In this document: one piece after another, positions 7,915 to 14,641 of the stretch
Numbering within the stretch: position 1 is the first letter of the stretch
Layout: every line of letters starts with the position of its first letter
Source: CAYMDD01 sp964409675
GTDB taxonomy: Bacteria > Pseudomonadota > Alphaproteobacteria > Rickettsiales > SXRF01
Length of the DNA stretch: 16,395 nt
Direction of reading: 5' to 3'
Assembly: GCA_964409675.1 (NCBI GenBank)
Contig: CAYPEF010000043.1
Location: 1 to 16,395 of the forward strand
Position numbers and translations under genes: made by a program
Notes under the pieces: generated by a model
What the model was told of the DNA's origin: nothing
Databases searched by the model: none
The model's input: the letters and a program-made list of their open reading frames with translations, nothing else

Positions 7915-8706
7915 ATGATGAGTGAATCAGAAGAGAAGTTCAATGATAGCGAACGTCATATCCTTATTGTTGATGATAATCAAGATACGTGTAAACAGGT
8001 AGAGTCAATATTAAAACGGTATTTAAAATCGCAGATGAAAAATCTGGACTATATCTATTTTCACCAAGCATCTAACGGTGCGGAAGCACTTTTGCAATTA
8101 GGTGATCTGAATAAAGAAGCAGCGCAGCGGACAATCTTATTTGTTGACTCTAAGATGCCGGCATTAAGCGGACTGGAGCTGCGTGAACGCATGCGCAATA
8201 GCCAGCGACCGGAAATGCGCACTATGCCAATTATCTACATGTCGGGATCAGACGAACCCATTCCTCTTGATTTGCACTTACAGCGCATAAAAAAACCAGT
8301 CGCTCTGAATGACATTTTTAAGAGCTTTGATAGAGCCTCTGATATGCTAGAGACGCGGCTTGAAGCAGAAAAGCGCTCTGATCTTTTCGCTGAAAGAGCA
8401 GCAGCGAAAAGGCTTCGCCAAATGCAAGCTGCTGTTGAAAAGGATTTATCAGCAGAAAACGAGACTCTTGACGCAGCGCGGAAATTAAAAGAACAACACA
8501 ATCAAGCATACAATCAGAAAAACTACGCCGAGCGTGCGCGCGAAGCATATGGTTGGAATCAACATGATACCTATCAAGAAAATGATCAAGATTATCTGGA
8601 TGCGTATCAGCGCAAAACCGGCAGTGGCCGCTGGACGCGCGAGAGGATTGAGCAATACAAACGCGAAAAAGGTGAAAAAACTCAAAAAAATCTTCCCGGC
8701 TTTTAA
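7915..8706 (+). CDS. Orphan response-regulator receiver protein with coiled-coil tail
   Basis: The product is 263 residues with this start. Residues ~15-140 form a CheY-like receiver domain: acidic pair D20-D21 (ILIVDDNQ), phosphoacceptor D78 (LFVDSKMP), S110 in IIYMSGSD and K127 before proline in RIKKPV. All positions needed for phosphorylation are present. The remaining ~120 residues are charged and rich in Glu, Arg, Gln and Tyr, probably helical or coiled coil at ~145-205, with no recognisable DNA-binding, GGDEF, HD or kinase output. It may signal by protein contact. No histidine kinase is visible. Codon use is much richer in A/T than in mrcA or prfB, which suggests recent acquisition or relaxed selection. 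Start codon is uncertain (GTG 7909, ATG 7915 or ATG 7918) and no clear Shine-Dalgarno sequence is seen. No function can be assigned beyond phospho-signalling. Confidence 0.8.
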   Translation: MMSESEEKFNDSERHILIVDDNQDTCKQVESILKRYLKSQMKNLDYIYFHQASNGAEALLQLGDLNKEAAQRTILFVDSKMPALSGLELRERMRNSQRPEMRTMPIIYMSGSDEPIPLDLHLQRIKKPVALNDIFKSFDRASDMLETRLEAEKRSDLFAERAAAKRLRQMQAAVEKDLSAENETLDAARKLKEQHNQAYNQKNYAERAREAYGWNQHDTYQENDQDYLDAYQRKTGSGRWTRERIEQYKREKGEKTQKNLPGF

Positions 8707-8935
8707 AAGGAAAATTTTACTCGTTATTGAGATTGTGGCTTATTTGCTTGCGGTATATTTTGGGTTAAATCTTATTGAATTTCTAAAGAAACAGTGGAAT
8801 ATAAGGCTCTGCATTATTATGGATTTATATGAAAGCCGAACTCCATGCCCTCTCCCAGACCATACAGCAATCGCAAGCATTGCTGAGGAGGTATCTTTGA
8901 CTGGGAGAATGCGCTGCGCCGGCGCGATGAGCTGA
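8672..8935 (+). CDS. Possible small single-pass membrane protein (doubtful)
   Basis: From a GTG at 8672 a frame of 87 codons overlaps the end of the receiver-domain gene and the first ~107 bases of prfB. Its N-terminus looks like a membrane anchor: a basic start (KKLKK...FKRK) followed by ILLVIEIVAYLLAVYFGLNL and more positive charge. The C-terminal third merely reads prfB in another frame and looks random. It would fill the otherwise empty 122 bp before prfB. T-rich DNA readily encodes hydrophobic stretches by chance, and the AAAGG before the GTG is too close to be a good ribosome site. Confidence 0.25.
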   Translation: MKKLKKIFPAFKRKILLVIEIVAYLLAVYFGLNLIEFLKKQWNIRLCIIMDLYESRTPCPLPDHTAIASIAEEVSLTGRMRCAGAMS

Positions 8936-9945
8936 ACGCGCTCTCGCAAGACCCAGATCTCTGGAACGACCCCACGAAAGCGCAAAGCCTGATGCGCGAG
9001 AAAAACGCGCTGGAATCGCTGATCGACTCCTATCTTTCGCTCGACCAGGAATACCGCGACCAGCTGGAGCTGGCGGAACTCGCCGAAGCCGAGAATGACC
9101 AGCAGGTAATTGACGAGGCGGAAAACACGCTGAAGCGCATCGCGGCCGAGCTGCACCGGCTGGAGATCGAATCACTGTTATCGGGCGAGGCGGATGCCAA
9201 TGACTGTTTCCTTGAAATCAATTCCGGCGCAGGCGGCACCGAGTCGCAGGATTGGGCGGAAATGCTTTTGCGCATGTATTCCCGCTGGGCGGCACGAAGG
9301 GGTTTCAAGGTGGAGCTGATTGATGAAACACGCGGCGAGGAAGCGGGCATCAAATCGGCCACGCTGAAAATCAGCGGGCATAATGCTTACGGCTGGGCAA
9401 AGACGGAGACGGGCGTGCATAGGCTGGTACGTATCTCGCCCTTCGATTCCAACGCCCGCCGCCATACCAGCTTCGCCAGCGCCTGGGTGTATCCGGTGAT
9501 TGACGACTCCATCGACATTCAGATCAATGATAAGGATTTGCAGGTGGACACCATGCGCTCCGGCGGCGCGGGCGGGCAGCACGTGAACAAGACCGAATCG
9601 GCGGTGCGCATCACCCACCTGCCCACCGGCATCGCGGTGAAATCGCAATCTTCCCGCTCGCAGCATGCCAACCGGGCCGAAGCCATGAACATGCTGAAAG
9701 CCCGCCTGTATGAGAAGGAGCTGCGCGAACGCGAAGCCAAGGCGCAGGCCGTGGCCGATAGCAAGACGGATGTGGCATGGGGTCACCAGATCCGCTCCTA
9801 CGTGCTGCACCCCTACCAGATGGTGAAGGATTTGCGCACCAACGTGGAAACCAGCGATTCGGCGGGCGTGCTGGACGGGGATTTGGATGAATTCATCTCG
9901 GCGGCGCTGGCCGAGCGTATTGAGGGCAAGGCTAATGGAGAATGA
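8829..9945 (+). CDS. prfB: Peptide chain release factor 2, with programmed +1 frameshift
   Basis: RF2 ends translation at UGA and UAA. The gene starts at ATG 8829 and reads 23 codons to an in-frame UGA at 8898-8900. The ribosome must slip forward by one base there, at CTT TGA C, and resume with GAC at 8899, giving 371 residues in total. The signal is complete: AGGAGG (8886-8891) acts as internal Shine-Dalgarno three bases before CTT. When RF2 is scarce the UGA is read slowly and slippage rises, so RF2 controls its own level. The product has the stop-codon recognition SPF motif (~203-205) and the peptide-release motif GGQ (~248-250), close to the E. coli positions. A gene model beginning at the in-frame ATG 8992 would miss the first 54 residues. 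The gene is GC-rich while both flanks are AT-rich. Confidence 0.96.
8886..8901 (+). promoter_or_regulatory. prfB +1 recoding signal
   Basis: AGGAGG, three bases (TAT), the slippery CTT, the TGA stop and a following C reproduce the conserved bacterial prfB frameshift cassette. The C after UGA gives a poor termination context, which favours slippage. Confidence 0.95.
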
Positions 9946-10000
9946 GCCATTAACACTGCGTGATTTTCTGACTAATGCGCTGCATGCGGCCGCCGTATAG
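9935..10000 (+). pseudogene. Possible remnant of a gene once following prfB
   Basis: An ATG overlapping the prfB stop (in TGGAGAATGAG) opens a 21-codon frame, MENEPLTLRDFLTNALHAAAV, ending at TAG 9998-10000. Composition is like prfB up to about 9995, then becomes AT-rich within a few bases. The overlap geometry resembles translational coupling to a downstream operon gene whose remainder is missing. It may equally be a chance frame. Confidence 0.25.
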
Positions 10001-10156
10001 CAATCAAGCGGCATAGATATTATTGCGTAAATACCCGGCCACAGATTGAGTGTATCATGCACTCTTAGCACGATAATATGGTTTGTTACAGTTGCATGAA
10101 TAAATAATTACATATATTTATCAATATATTACATACTTATCGCAGGATCTCTGCCA
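10001..10156. other. AT-rich intergenic stretch
   Basis: No gene is supported between the prfB-proximal remnant and the promoter at 10157. The sequence is A/T-rich, especially 10100-10140 (ACATATATTTATCAATATAT-like). It has only a weak 5-bp inverted repeat (GAGTG...CACTC, about 10049-10065) and no strong terminator for prfB. Confidence 0.5.
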
Positions 10157-10184
10157 TTGACTTTTTACGGCATAATTGTATAAT
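10157..10184 (+). promoter_or_regulatory. Strong sigma70-like promoter of the HD-like gene
   Basis: TTGACT (10157-10162), a 16-bp spacer and a consensus TATAAT (10179-10184) predict a start near 10191 and a ~54-nt leader. This is the best promoter in the window and it points at the gene starting at 10245. Confidence 0.7.
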
Positions 10185-10201
10185 TTTATTAATAATTATA
10201 C
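10178..10201. repeat. Inverted repeat over the -10 box (operator-like)
   Basis: GTATAATT (10178-10185) and AATTATAC (10194-10201) are perfect inverted arms around 8 bp. They cover the -10 box and predicted start site, a typical position for a dimeric repressor. Confidence 0.45.
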
Positions 10202-10244
10202 CTACAAATTATAATCCCATAAAAGCGAATAATAGGAGCAAATA

Positions 10245-11834
10245 ATGTCTGAAGGCATTTCTTCATATGCGAGCGTAAGCCAAAAATTCGATGCTGCAAA
10301 CAGCATGTTAGTTGGCCATCCAGCGGATAGCCAAGCGGCCCTCAGACAGGCATGGGATGCAGGAAGGCAGCCCATCCGCTCATACCATAGTGAGCAACAT
10401 TTCCTTGATGTGGCCGGACGCGGAGAAATTACAGATTGGGTCGAAGCCGTGCGCTTCAGAGCAGGCATCAATCATGACGTGGTATACCAGCATGTGGATA
10501 ACAAAGGCGAAAATAAAACAGGTTTTGCGCCACATGTTGAAGATACCATCAGCCGATATATAAAACGCAGTGGCAACACCATTACTCTGAGCGATAATGA
10601 GGATCTTAAAGATGATACTCTGTTCCAGGCAGCACTTAAAATTTTCAATTTCAGCGAAGAAAAACGCACCACCAAAGAAGGCATAACTCTTAGCCCCTTT
10701 TTTGGCCAGAATGAATTTTTGAGCGCTTTATATGCTATGGAGCAAGCCCGGGCTTTAGGAATTCCAGATAAATATATTCTTGCGGAAATGACGCATATCC
10801 AGGGAACTGTTCCTTTTGAAGCTCACAATCATTTCAATACGCTTGAAAACCGGCTGGAGGAGGCCAATGAATTATTAGCTCCTCAAAAGCAATTGTCCGG
10901 TGATGAAATACTCAAGGTTATTAAAAGCTCTGTCAGAATGGCCAATGCGGATGTGGATTCCTTCCGGAGGAATTTTGGCGAATTCATTGTCGATACCCGC
11001 AATTTAATGGTTGAGAATGTAGCGGGTTCTCCCGACCATTTAGACAAACCGGCCTTTATGCTAACAGCGTGCATGGGGCCCGTAGGATTTTTAGAAGGTA
11101 CCGTCGCGGCGAAATCACCGCAAGGAGAAAAGCGCATTTTCCATGCGGTGCATGGTCAGCCCGATGGCGCTGCTATGGAGAGAGATGAAAATAAAGGCAT
11201 CGAGAATATTTATACCATGGGTGAGTATCTGCGCGCCAATGCGGCCGCAGTAGCCATGGTTACTGCTCTGCACGTAGCCAACACGCCAGTAAATGAAACT
11301 CCTTCGACGGATATATCCCTTAATGCATTACTCAACCGGGATTTTTCGCTTGAGGCACGCGCCAAGGGAGAATTAAGCAAATTCGGTGCAACGGCCTTAG
11401 CGGAAGCGAAAAAGCGGAACCTTATTACCGATCCGGTCGGAGCTTATCTGCTTGAAACGCTTGGGTCCGATGGAATTAAGGAATTGGCGCAATTAGCAAA
11501 CAAAACAGGCATTAACCCTGCGCGTGCCACGCCTTCCAGCCCCGATCCAAAGCCCGGCATGAACACTAAAGAGTTAGCCGATACATTTCTAAACAAAGCG
11601 GCTGAAATATTTTCCTCCAAAGGCGTTGACTTTGCTGATGTGCGTAAAGACCTTGAAGGAATCCAAAAAACTCAAGAACTACCTGTCGTAAACGAAAAAG
11701 GATTCGATTCGCAGATAGCCTCCAAAATAGAAAAAATAAGCGATAGCTTAGAAAATTTTGGGAAAAAAGAAGGAAATGCAGCGGCCAGATATTTAAAAGG
11801 ACGAAATAGGCCTACAGTTCAAGGGCGCAGCTAA
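10245..11834 (+). CDS. HD-superfamily hydrolase-like protein with unknown C-terminal half
   Basis: The 529-residue product starts at ATG 10245 with AGGAG six bases upstream. Residues ~30-245 resemble the predicted metal-dependent HD phosphohydrolases of the COG4339 type: YHSEQHF (H48, H52), an NHDVVY block (H77-D78) in the position of their WFHDxVY, a later EMTHIQG (H184), and NADVDSF (D236/D238) in the place of the last metal-binding aspartate. The order and spacing fit an HD fold, but the similarity is distant and was judged by eye. Residues ~250-529 match nothing I know; ~420-440 is a Pro/Ser-rich linker and ~440-510 looks helical, with basic residues at the very end. There is no signal peptide or membrane segment. 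The gene is A/T-rich compared with its neighbours, stands alone between its own promoter and terminator, and may be horizontally acquired. Substrate unknown; nucleotide phosphates are typical for the fold. Confidence 0.55.
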   Translation: MSEGISSYASVSQKFDAANSMLVGHPADSQAALRQAWDAGRQPIRSYHSEQHFLDVAGRGEITDWVEAVRFRAGINHDVVYQHVDNKGENKTGFAPHVEDTISRYIKRSGNTITLSDNEDLKDDTLFQAALKIFNFSEEKRTTKEGITLSPFFGQNEFLSALYAMEQARALGIPDKYILAEMTHIQGTVPFEAHNHFNTLENRLEEANELLAPQKQLSGDEILKVIKSSVRMANADVDSFRRNFGEFIVDTRNLMVENVAGSPDHLDKPAFMLTACMGPVGFLEGTVAAKSPQGEKRIFHAVHGQPDGAAMERDENKGIENIYTMGEYLRANAAAVAMVTALHVANTPVNETPSTDISLNALLNRDFSLEARAKGELSKFGATALAEAKKRNLITDPVGAYLLETLGSDGIKELAQLANKTGINPARATPSSPDPKPGMNTKELADTFLNKAAEIFSSKGVDFADVRKDLEGIQKTQELPVVNEKGFDSQIASKIEKISDSLENFGKKEGNAAARYLKGRNRPTVQGRS

Positions 11835-11923
11835 ATAGCTTCTTTTTAAATAACCTTCTGATTGCTTAAAGCCTGCTAGTGGCTTGCCCGCAATAGCATG
11901 CATTTCTGATAACCATATGAGTA

Positions 11924-11956
11924 TGCGTCAGCTTGAAAAAAGCTGACGCAATTTTT
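11924..11956 (+). terminator. Rho-independent terminator of the HD-like gene
   Basis: A perfect 11-bp stem (TGCGTCAGCTT at 11924-11934 with 11940-11950) has a GAAAA loop and is followed by ATTTTT on the + strand. On the - strand no T-run follows, so it serves the + strand gene ending at 11834 rather than the converging acetyltransferase gene. Confidence 0.85.
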
Positions 11957-11983
11957 CATGCATATGAAAAGCCTGATTAAGGT

Positions 11984-12406
11984 TTAGCATTTCTTCAGAA
12001 AGTGATACCCTAAAATATTATATCCCTCGCGGAAATAGAGCTTGTGCGCCTGGGGGTTGGTGACGTAGGCGTCCAGCATAAGCGTTCTTGCGCCAAGGGA
12101 GGCGGCGAAGGATTCCACCCAGTCCAGCATGGCCTTGCCGATGCCCTTGCCGCGCGCCGATTCCTTCATCACGAAATTGTCGATTTCCACATAATGGCCG
12201 CAGTAGAATTTGCAGCCCACCCACAGGCCGGTGACGCCGAGGCATTCATCCCCTTCAAACACCGCCGCAGCACGGTAGCCATTGCTTAGCATGGCTGCGA
12301 GCGAGGCATCGTACTCGGCGCGTTCCAGCTTCGGGTTCAGTAGGAGAATAAACGGATAGAGGAGTTCCGGCATCTCCGGCGGGGTGAGTTCACGAATGTG
12401 CATCAT
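11984..12406 (-). CDS. GNAT family N-acetyltransferase
   Basis: The 140-residue product moves an acetyl group from acetyl-CoA to an amine; the substrate is not predictable. The acetyl-CoA loop is seen in ESARGKGIGKAML (residues ~81-93), preceded by the strand VEIDNFVM and followed by the typical LDAYVTNPQAHKLYFREGY block, where the Tyr near the C-terminus is a usual general acid. Length is normal for a single GNAT domain. I start at ATG 12406 (MMHIREL) because AAGGA lies a few bases upstream. An in-frame ATG at 12442 would add 12 residues encoded by the palindromic repeat at 12417-12495 and is unlikely. The gene converges with the HD-like gene and sits downstream of serS in the same direction. 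Confidence 0.88.
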   Translation of the reverse strand: MMHIRELTPPEMPELLYPFILLLNPKLERAEYDASLAAMLSNGYRAAAVFEGDECLGVTGLWVGCKFYCGHYVEIDNFVMKESARGKGIGKAMLDWVESFAASLGARTLMLDAYVTNPQAHKLYFREGYNILGYHFLKKC

Positions 12407-12416
12407 GTTTATCCTT

Positions 12417-12495
12417 GTCATTGCGAGGCAGCGCCGAAGCAATCCAGCTATCCGCGCGTTGAGGCATGGATTGCTTCGCTTGCGCTCGCAATGAC
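12417..12495. repeat. Palindromic repeat, GTCATTGCGAG...CTCGCAATGAC type
   Basis: Ends GTCATTGCGAG and CTCGCAATGAC are perfect inverted repeats. Pairing continues inward through CGAAGCAATCCA / TGGATTGCTTCG, giving a long imperfect hairpin with a ~20-base centre. The form is that of dispersed extragenic palindromes found in many alphaproteobacteria. It lies in the gap between serS (stop at 12500) and the acetyltransferase ATG, ending a base before the latter's AAGGA site. Confidence 0.85.
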
Positions 12496-12499
12496 GTAT

Positions 12500-13771
12500 T
12501 TAGCCGATTTTTTCCAGTCCGCCCATATAGGGGCGCAACACCTCAGGGATGGTGATGCTGCCGTCCGCCTGCTGGTAATTCTCCAGAATCGCCACCATCG
12601 TGCGGCCAATGGGCAGGCCGGAGCCGTTCAAGGTGTGGACGAACTGGTTGTCCTTGGCGTTTTTGGCTTTGAAGCGGGCTTTCATGCGCCTTGCCTGGAA
12701 GGCGCCGCAGTTAGAGCAGCTGGATATTTCGCGGTAGGCCCCCTGCCCCGGCAGCCAGACTTCGATGTCGTAGGTTTTCTCCGAGGAGAAGCCCATATCG
12801 CCGGTGCAGAGCAGCATGGTGCGGTACGGCAGGCCGAGCTTTTGTAGGAGGGCTTCGGCGCATTTGGTCATGCGCTCGTGCTCGTCTTCAGAGCTTTCCG
12901 GCGTAGTGATGCTGACCATTTCCACCTTGGCGAACTGGTGCTGGCGGATCATGCCGCGCGTACCGCGCCCGGCTGCGCCCGCTTCCGAGCGGAAGCAAGG
13001 AGTGTAGGCCGTGTAGCGGATGGGAAGCTGGTCTTCGGACAGGATGCTGTCGGCCACGAGGTTAGTGAGTGGCACTTCGGCGGTGGGGATGAGCCAGTAG
13101 CCGTTTTCGGTTTTGAATAAATCCTCGGCGAATTTCGGCAGCTGGCCGGTGCCGAAGGCAGCAGCGTCACGGACCAGATAGGGCGGCGCGACTTCCGTGT
13201 AACCGTTTGCCGCCTGCTCATCGAGGAAGAAATTGGCGAGCGCACGCTCCAGCCGGGCAAGTGCGCCTTTCAGCACCACGAAGCGCGCACCGGAGAGTTT
13301 CGCGCCGCCTTCAAAATCCATCAGGCCGAGCGCTTCGCCGAGTTCGAAATGTTCTTTGGGCTTGAAGGTGAATTCCGGTTTTTTGCCCCAGTTGCCCACT
13401 TCCTTATTGTCGTGCTCGTCCTTGCCGTCGGGCACGTCGCCTGCTGGCATATTTGGTAATGATGAAAGAATATCGTTAAGCTGAACCTCTAACTGGCTAA
13501 CCTCGCCCTCTCCTGCTGCATTTACAGCTACTGCAACTTTCTGCTCTAGTAATAATTCTTCTGCCCTTGCATGGTCGCCCTTAGCTTTTGCCATGCCTAT
13601 TTCTTTAGCAAAGCGATTTTTTTCGCTTTGTTTATTCTGCAATTCGGTTTGCAGTTTGCGCTTCTGTTCATCGAGCGCGAGGATGGAAGCAGATTGCGGC
13701 TCTAGGCCGCGGCGCTTTAACCCAGCGTCAAATGCTTCGGGGTTCTGACGGATGAATTTAATGTCGTGCAT
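12500..13771 (-). CDS. serS: Seryl-tRNA synthetase
   Basis: This 423-residue cytosolic class II synthetase charges tRNA-Ser (and tRNA-Sec where present) with serine. It starts MHDIKFIRQNPEAF, followed by the long antiparallel helical arm (~25-105) that contacts the tRNA variable arm. The catalytic core then has TAEVPLTN, motif 2 (FRSEAGAAG...RQHQF, ~260-280) and motif 3 (GRTMVAILENYQ...LRPY) near the C-terminus. I choose ATG 13771, with AAGGA seven bases upstream; the ATG at 13789 lies inside a palindromic repeat and would add six residues. Upstream is tatC, an arrangement usual in alphaproteobacteria. The arm-coding stretch (~13450-13640) is visibly richer in A/T than the rest of the gene. 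Confidence 0.96.
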   Translation of the reverse strand: MHDIKFIRQNPEAFDAGLKRRGLEPQSASILALDEQKRKLQTELQNKQSEKNRFAKEIGMAKAKGDHARAEELLLEQKVAVAVNAAGEGEVSQLEVQLNDILSSLPNMPAGDVPDGKDEHDNKEVGNWGKKPEFTFKPKEHFELGEALGLMDFEGGAKLSGARFVVLKGALARLERALANFFLDEQAANGYTEVAPPYLVRDAAAFGTGQLPKFAEDLFKTENGYWLIPTAEVPLTNLVADSILSEDQLPIRYTAYTPCFRSEAGAAGRGTRGMIRQHQFAKVEMVSITTPESSEDEHERMTKCAEALLQKLGLPYRTMLLCTGDMGFSSEKTYDIEVWLPGQGAYREISSCSNCGAFQARRMKARFKAKNAKDNQFVHTLNGSGLPIGRTMVAILENYQQADGSITIPEVLRPYMGGLEKIG

Positions 13772-13784
13772 AGTCATTTCCTTT

Positions 13785-13850
13785 GTCATACCCGCGAAAG
13801 CGGGTATCTAGATCATCAGAAAACTGGATACCCGCTTTCGCGGGTATGAC
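13785..13850. repeat. Palindromic repeat with perfect 24-bp arms
   Basis: The left arm (13785-13808) and right arm (13827-13850) are exact reverse complements, each ending in GTCAT. Each arm is itself a small hairpin (TACCCGC GAAA GCGGGTA), so the RNA could form one long stem or two tetraloop hairpins. It fills almost the whole gap between the tatC stop and the serS ATG. Confidence 0.92.
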
Positions 13851-13858
13851 AAGCAAAA

Positions 13859-14641
13859 TTATGGATTTTCTACGATGGGGCGGCGCTTTTCGATCAGGGC
13901 GCAGGCGAGGATGGAGAGTTCATATAGCACATAGAGCGGCACAGAGAGCGCCACCTGGCTGAACAGGTCCGGCGGGGTGATGAAGGCGGCCACGGTGACG
14001 ATGATGACGATGGCGTAGCGCCGGCCTTTGCGCAGCGTCTGCGTGGTGAGCATGCCGAAATGGGTGAGCAATGTCAGGATAATGGGCAGCTGGAAGGACA
14101 GGCCGAAGGCGAGCAGCAGGTGCATCACCAGGCTTAAATACTCACCCACTTTCGCTTCCAGCTGGATCGGCAGTTGGCCGGGGCCACCCAGGCCGGTGGT
14201 TTCAAAACTCAGGAAAAATTTCCATGCCAGTGGGAAAATCAGGTAATAGCACAGCGCCGCACCGGCGAGGAACAGCAGGGGCGCGGCAGTGAGATACGGG
14301 ATCAGCAGGCGGCGCTCGCGCTTATAGAGGCCGGGGGCGAGGAACAGGTAGATCTGCGCGGCGAGCACCGGGAAGGCGAGGATGAAACCCGCGAACATGG
14401 CAAGGCGCAGATAGGTGAAGAAGGCTTCGATCAGGCTGGTATAGATCATCCGCCGCGAATCCGGGTCGGGGAAGGATTCAGCCAGTGGCCTGACTAAGAA
14501 GGCGTAAATATCGGACGCATAATGATAACAGATGCCCACCGCTAGCAAGAACGCCGCCAGCGCCCATAGCACGCGCTTACGCAGTTCGGTGAAATGCTCC
14601 AGCAGGGGCTGCCTGCGTTCGCTGATCTGCTCGTCGCTCAT
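13859..14641 (-). CDS. tatC: Sec-independent protein translocase TatC
   Basis: This 260-residue inner-membrane protein is the core receptor of the twin-arginine pathway, which exports folded proteins; with TatB it binds the RR signal peptide. Six hydrophobic segments are visible (about 24-45, 75-100, 112-140, 165-190, 205-222, 225-245). Family hallmarks include the N-terminal LLEHFTELRKR, PVLAAQIYLFLAPGLYKRERR after the second helix, and FITPPDLFSQVALSVPLYVLYE near the last helices. Length is normal. Its ATG overlaps the tatB stop by 4 nt (ATGA), so translation is coupled. serS follows after a palindromic repeat. Confidence 0.96.
   Translation of the reverse strand: MSDEQISERRQPLLEHFTELRKRVLWALAAFLLAVGICYHYASDIYAFLVRPLAESFPDPDSRRMIYTSLIEAFFTYLRLAMFAGFILAFPVLAAQIYLFLAPGLYKRERRLLIPYLTAAPLLFLAGAALCYYLIFPLAWKFFLSFETTGLGGPGQLPIQLEAKVGEYLSLVMHLLLAFGLSFQLPIILTLLTHFGMLTTQTLRKGRRYAIVIIVTVAAFITPPDLFSQVALSVPLYVLYELSILACALIEKRRPIVENP

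Noticed and set aside
7896..7925. Tiny upstream frame MNLASADDE overlapping the receiver-gene start
   Set aside because: Nine residues, no ribosome site visible, and easily produced by chance; an attenuating leader cannot be argued from one sequence.
9178..10071. Open frame of 297 codons on the - strand across prfB
   Set aside because: It mirrors the RF2 coding region including the GGQ block and is explained by GC-rich codon bias.
12417..13850. CRISPR array suggested by the repeated palindromes
   Set aside because: The repeats are not evenly spaced, differ in sequence, have no spacers of regular length, and no cas gene is present.
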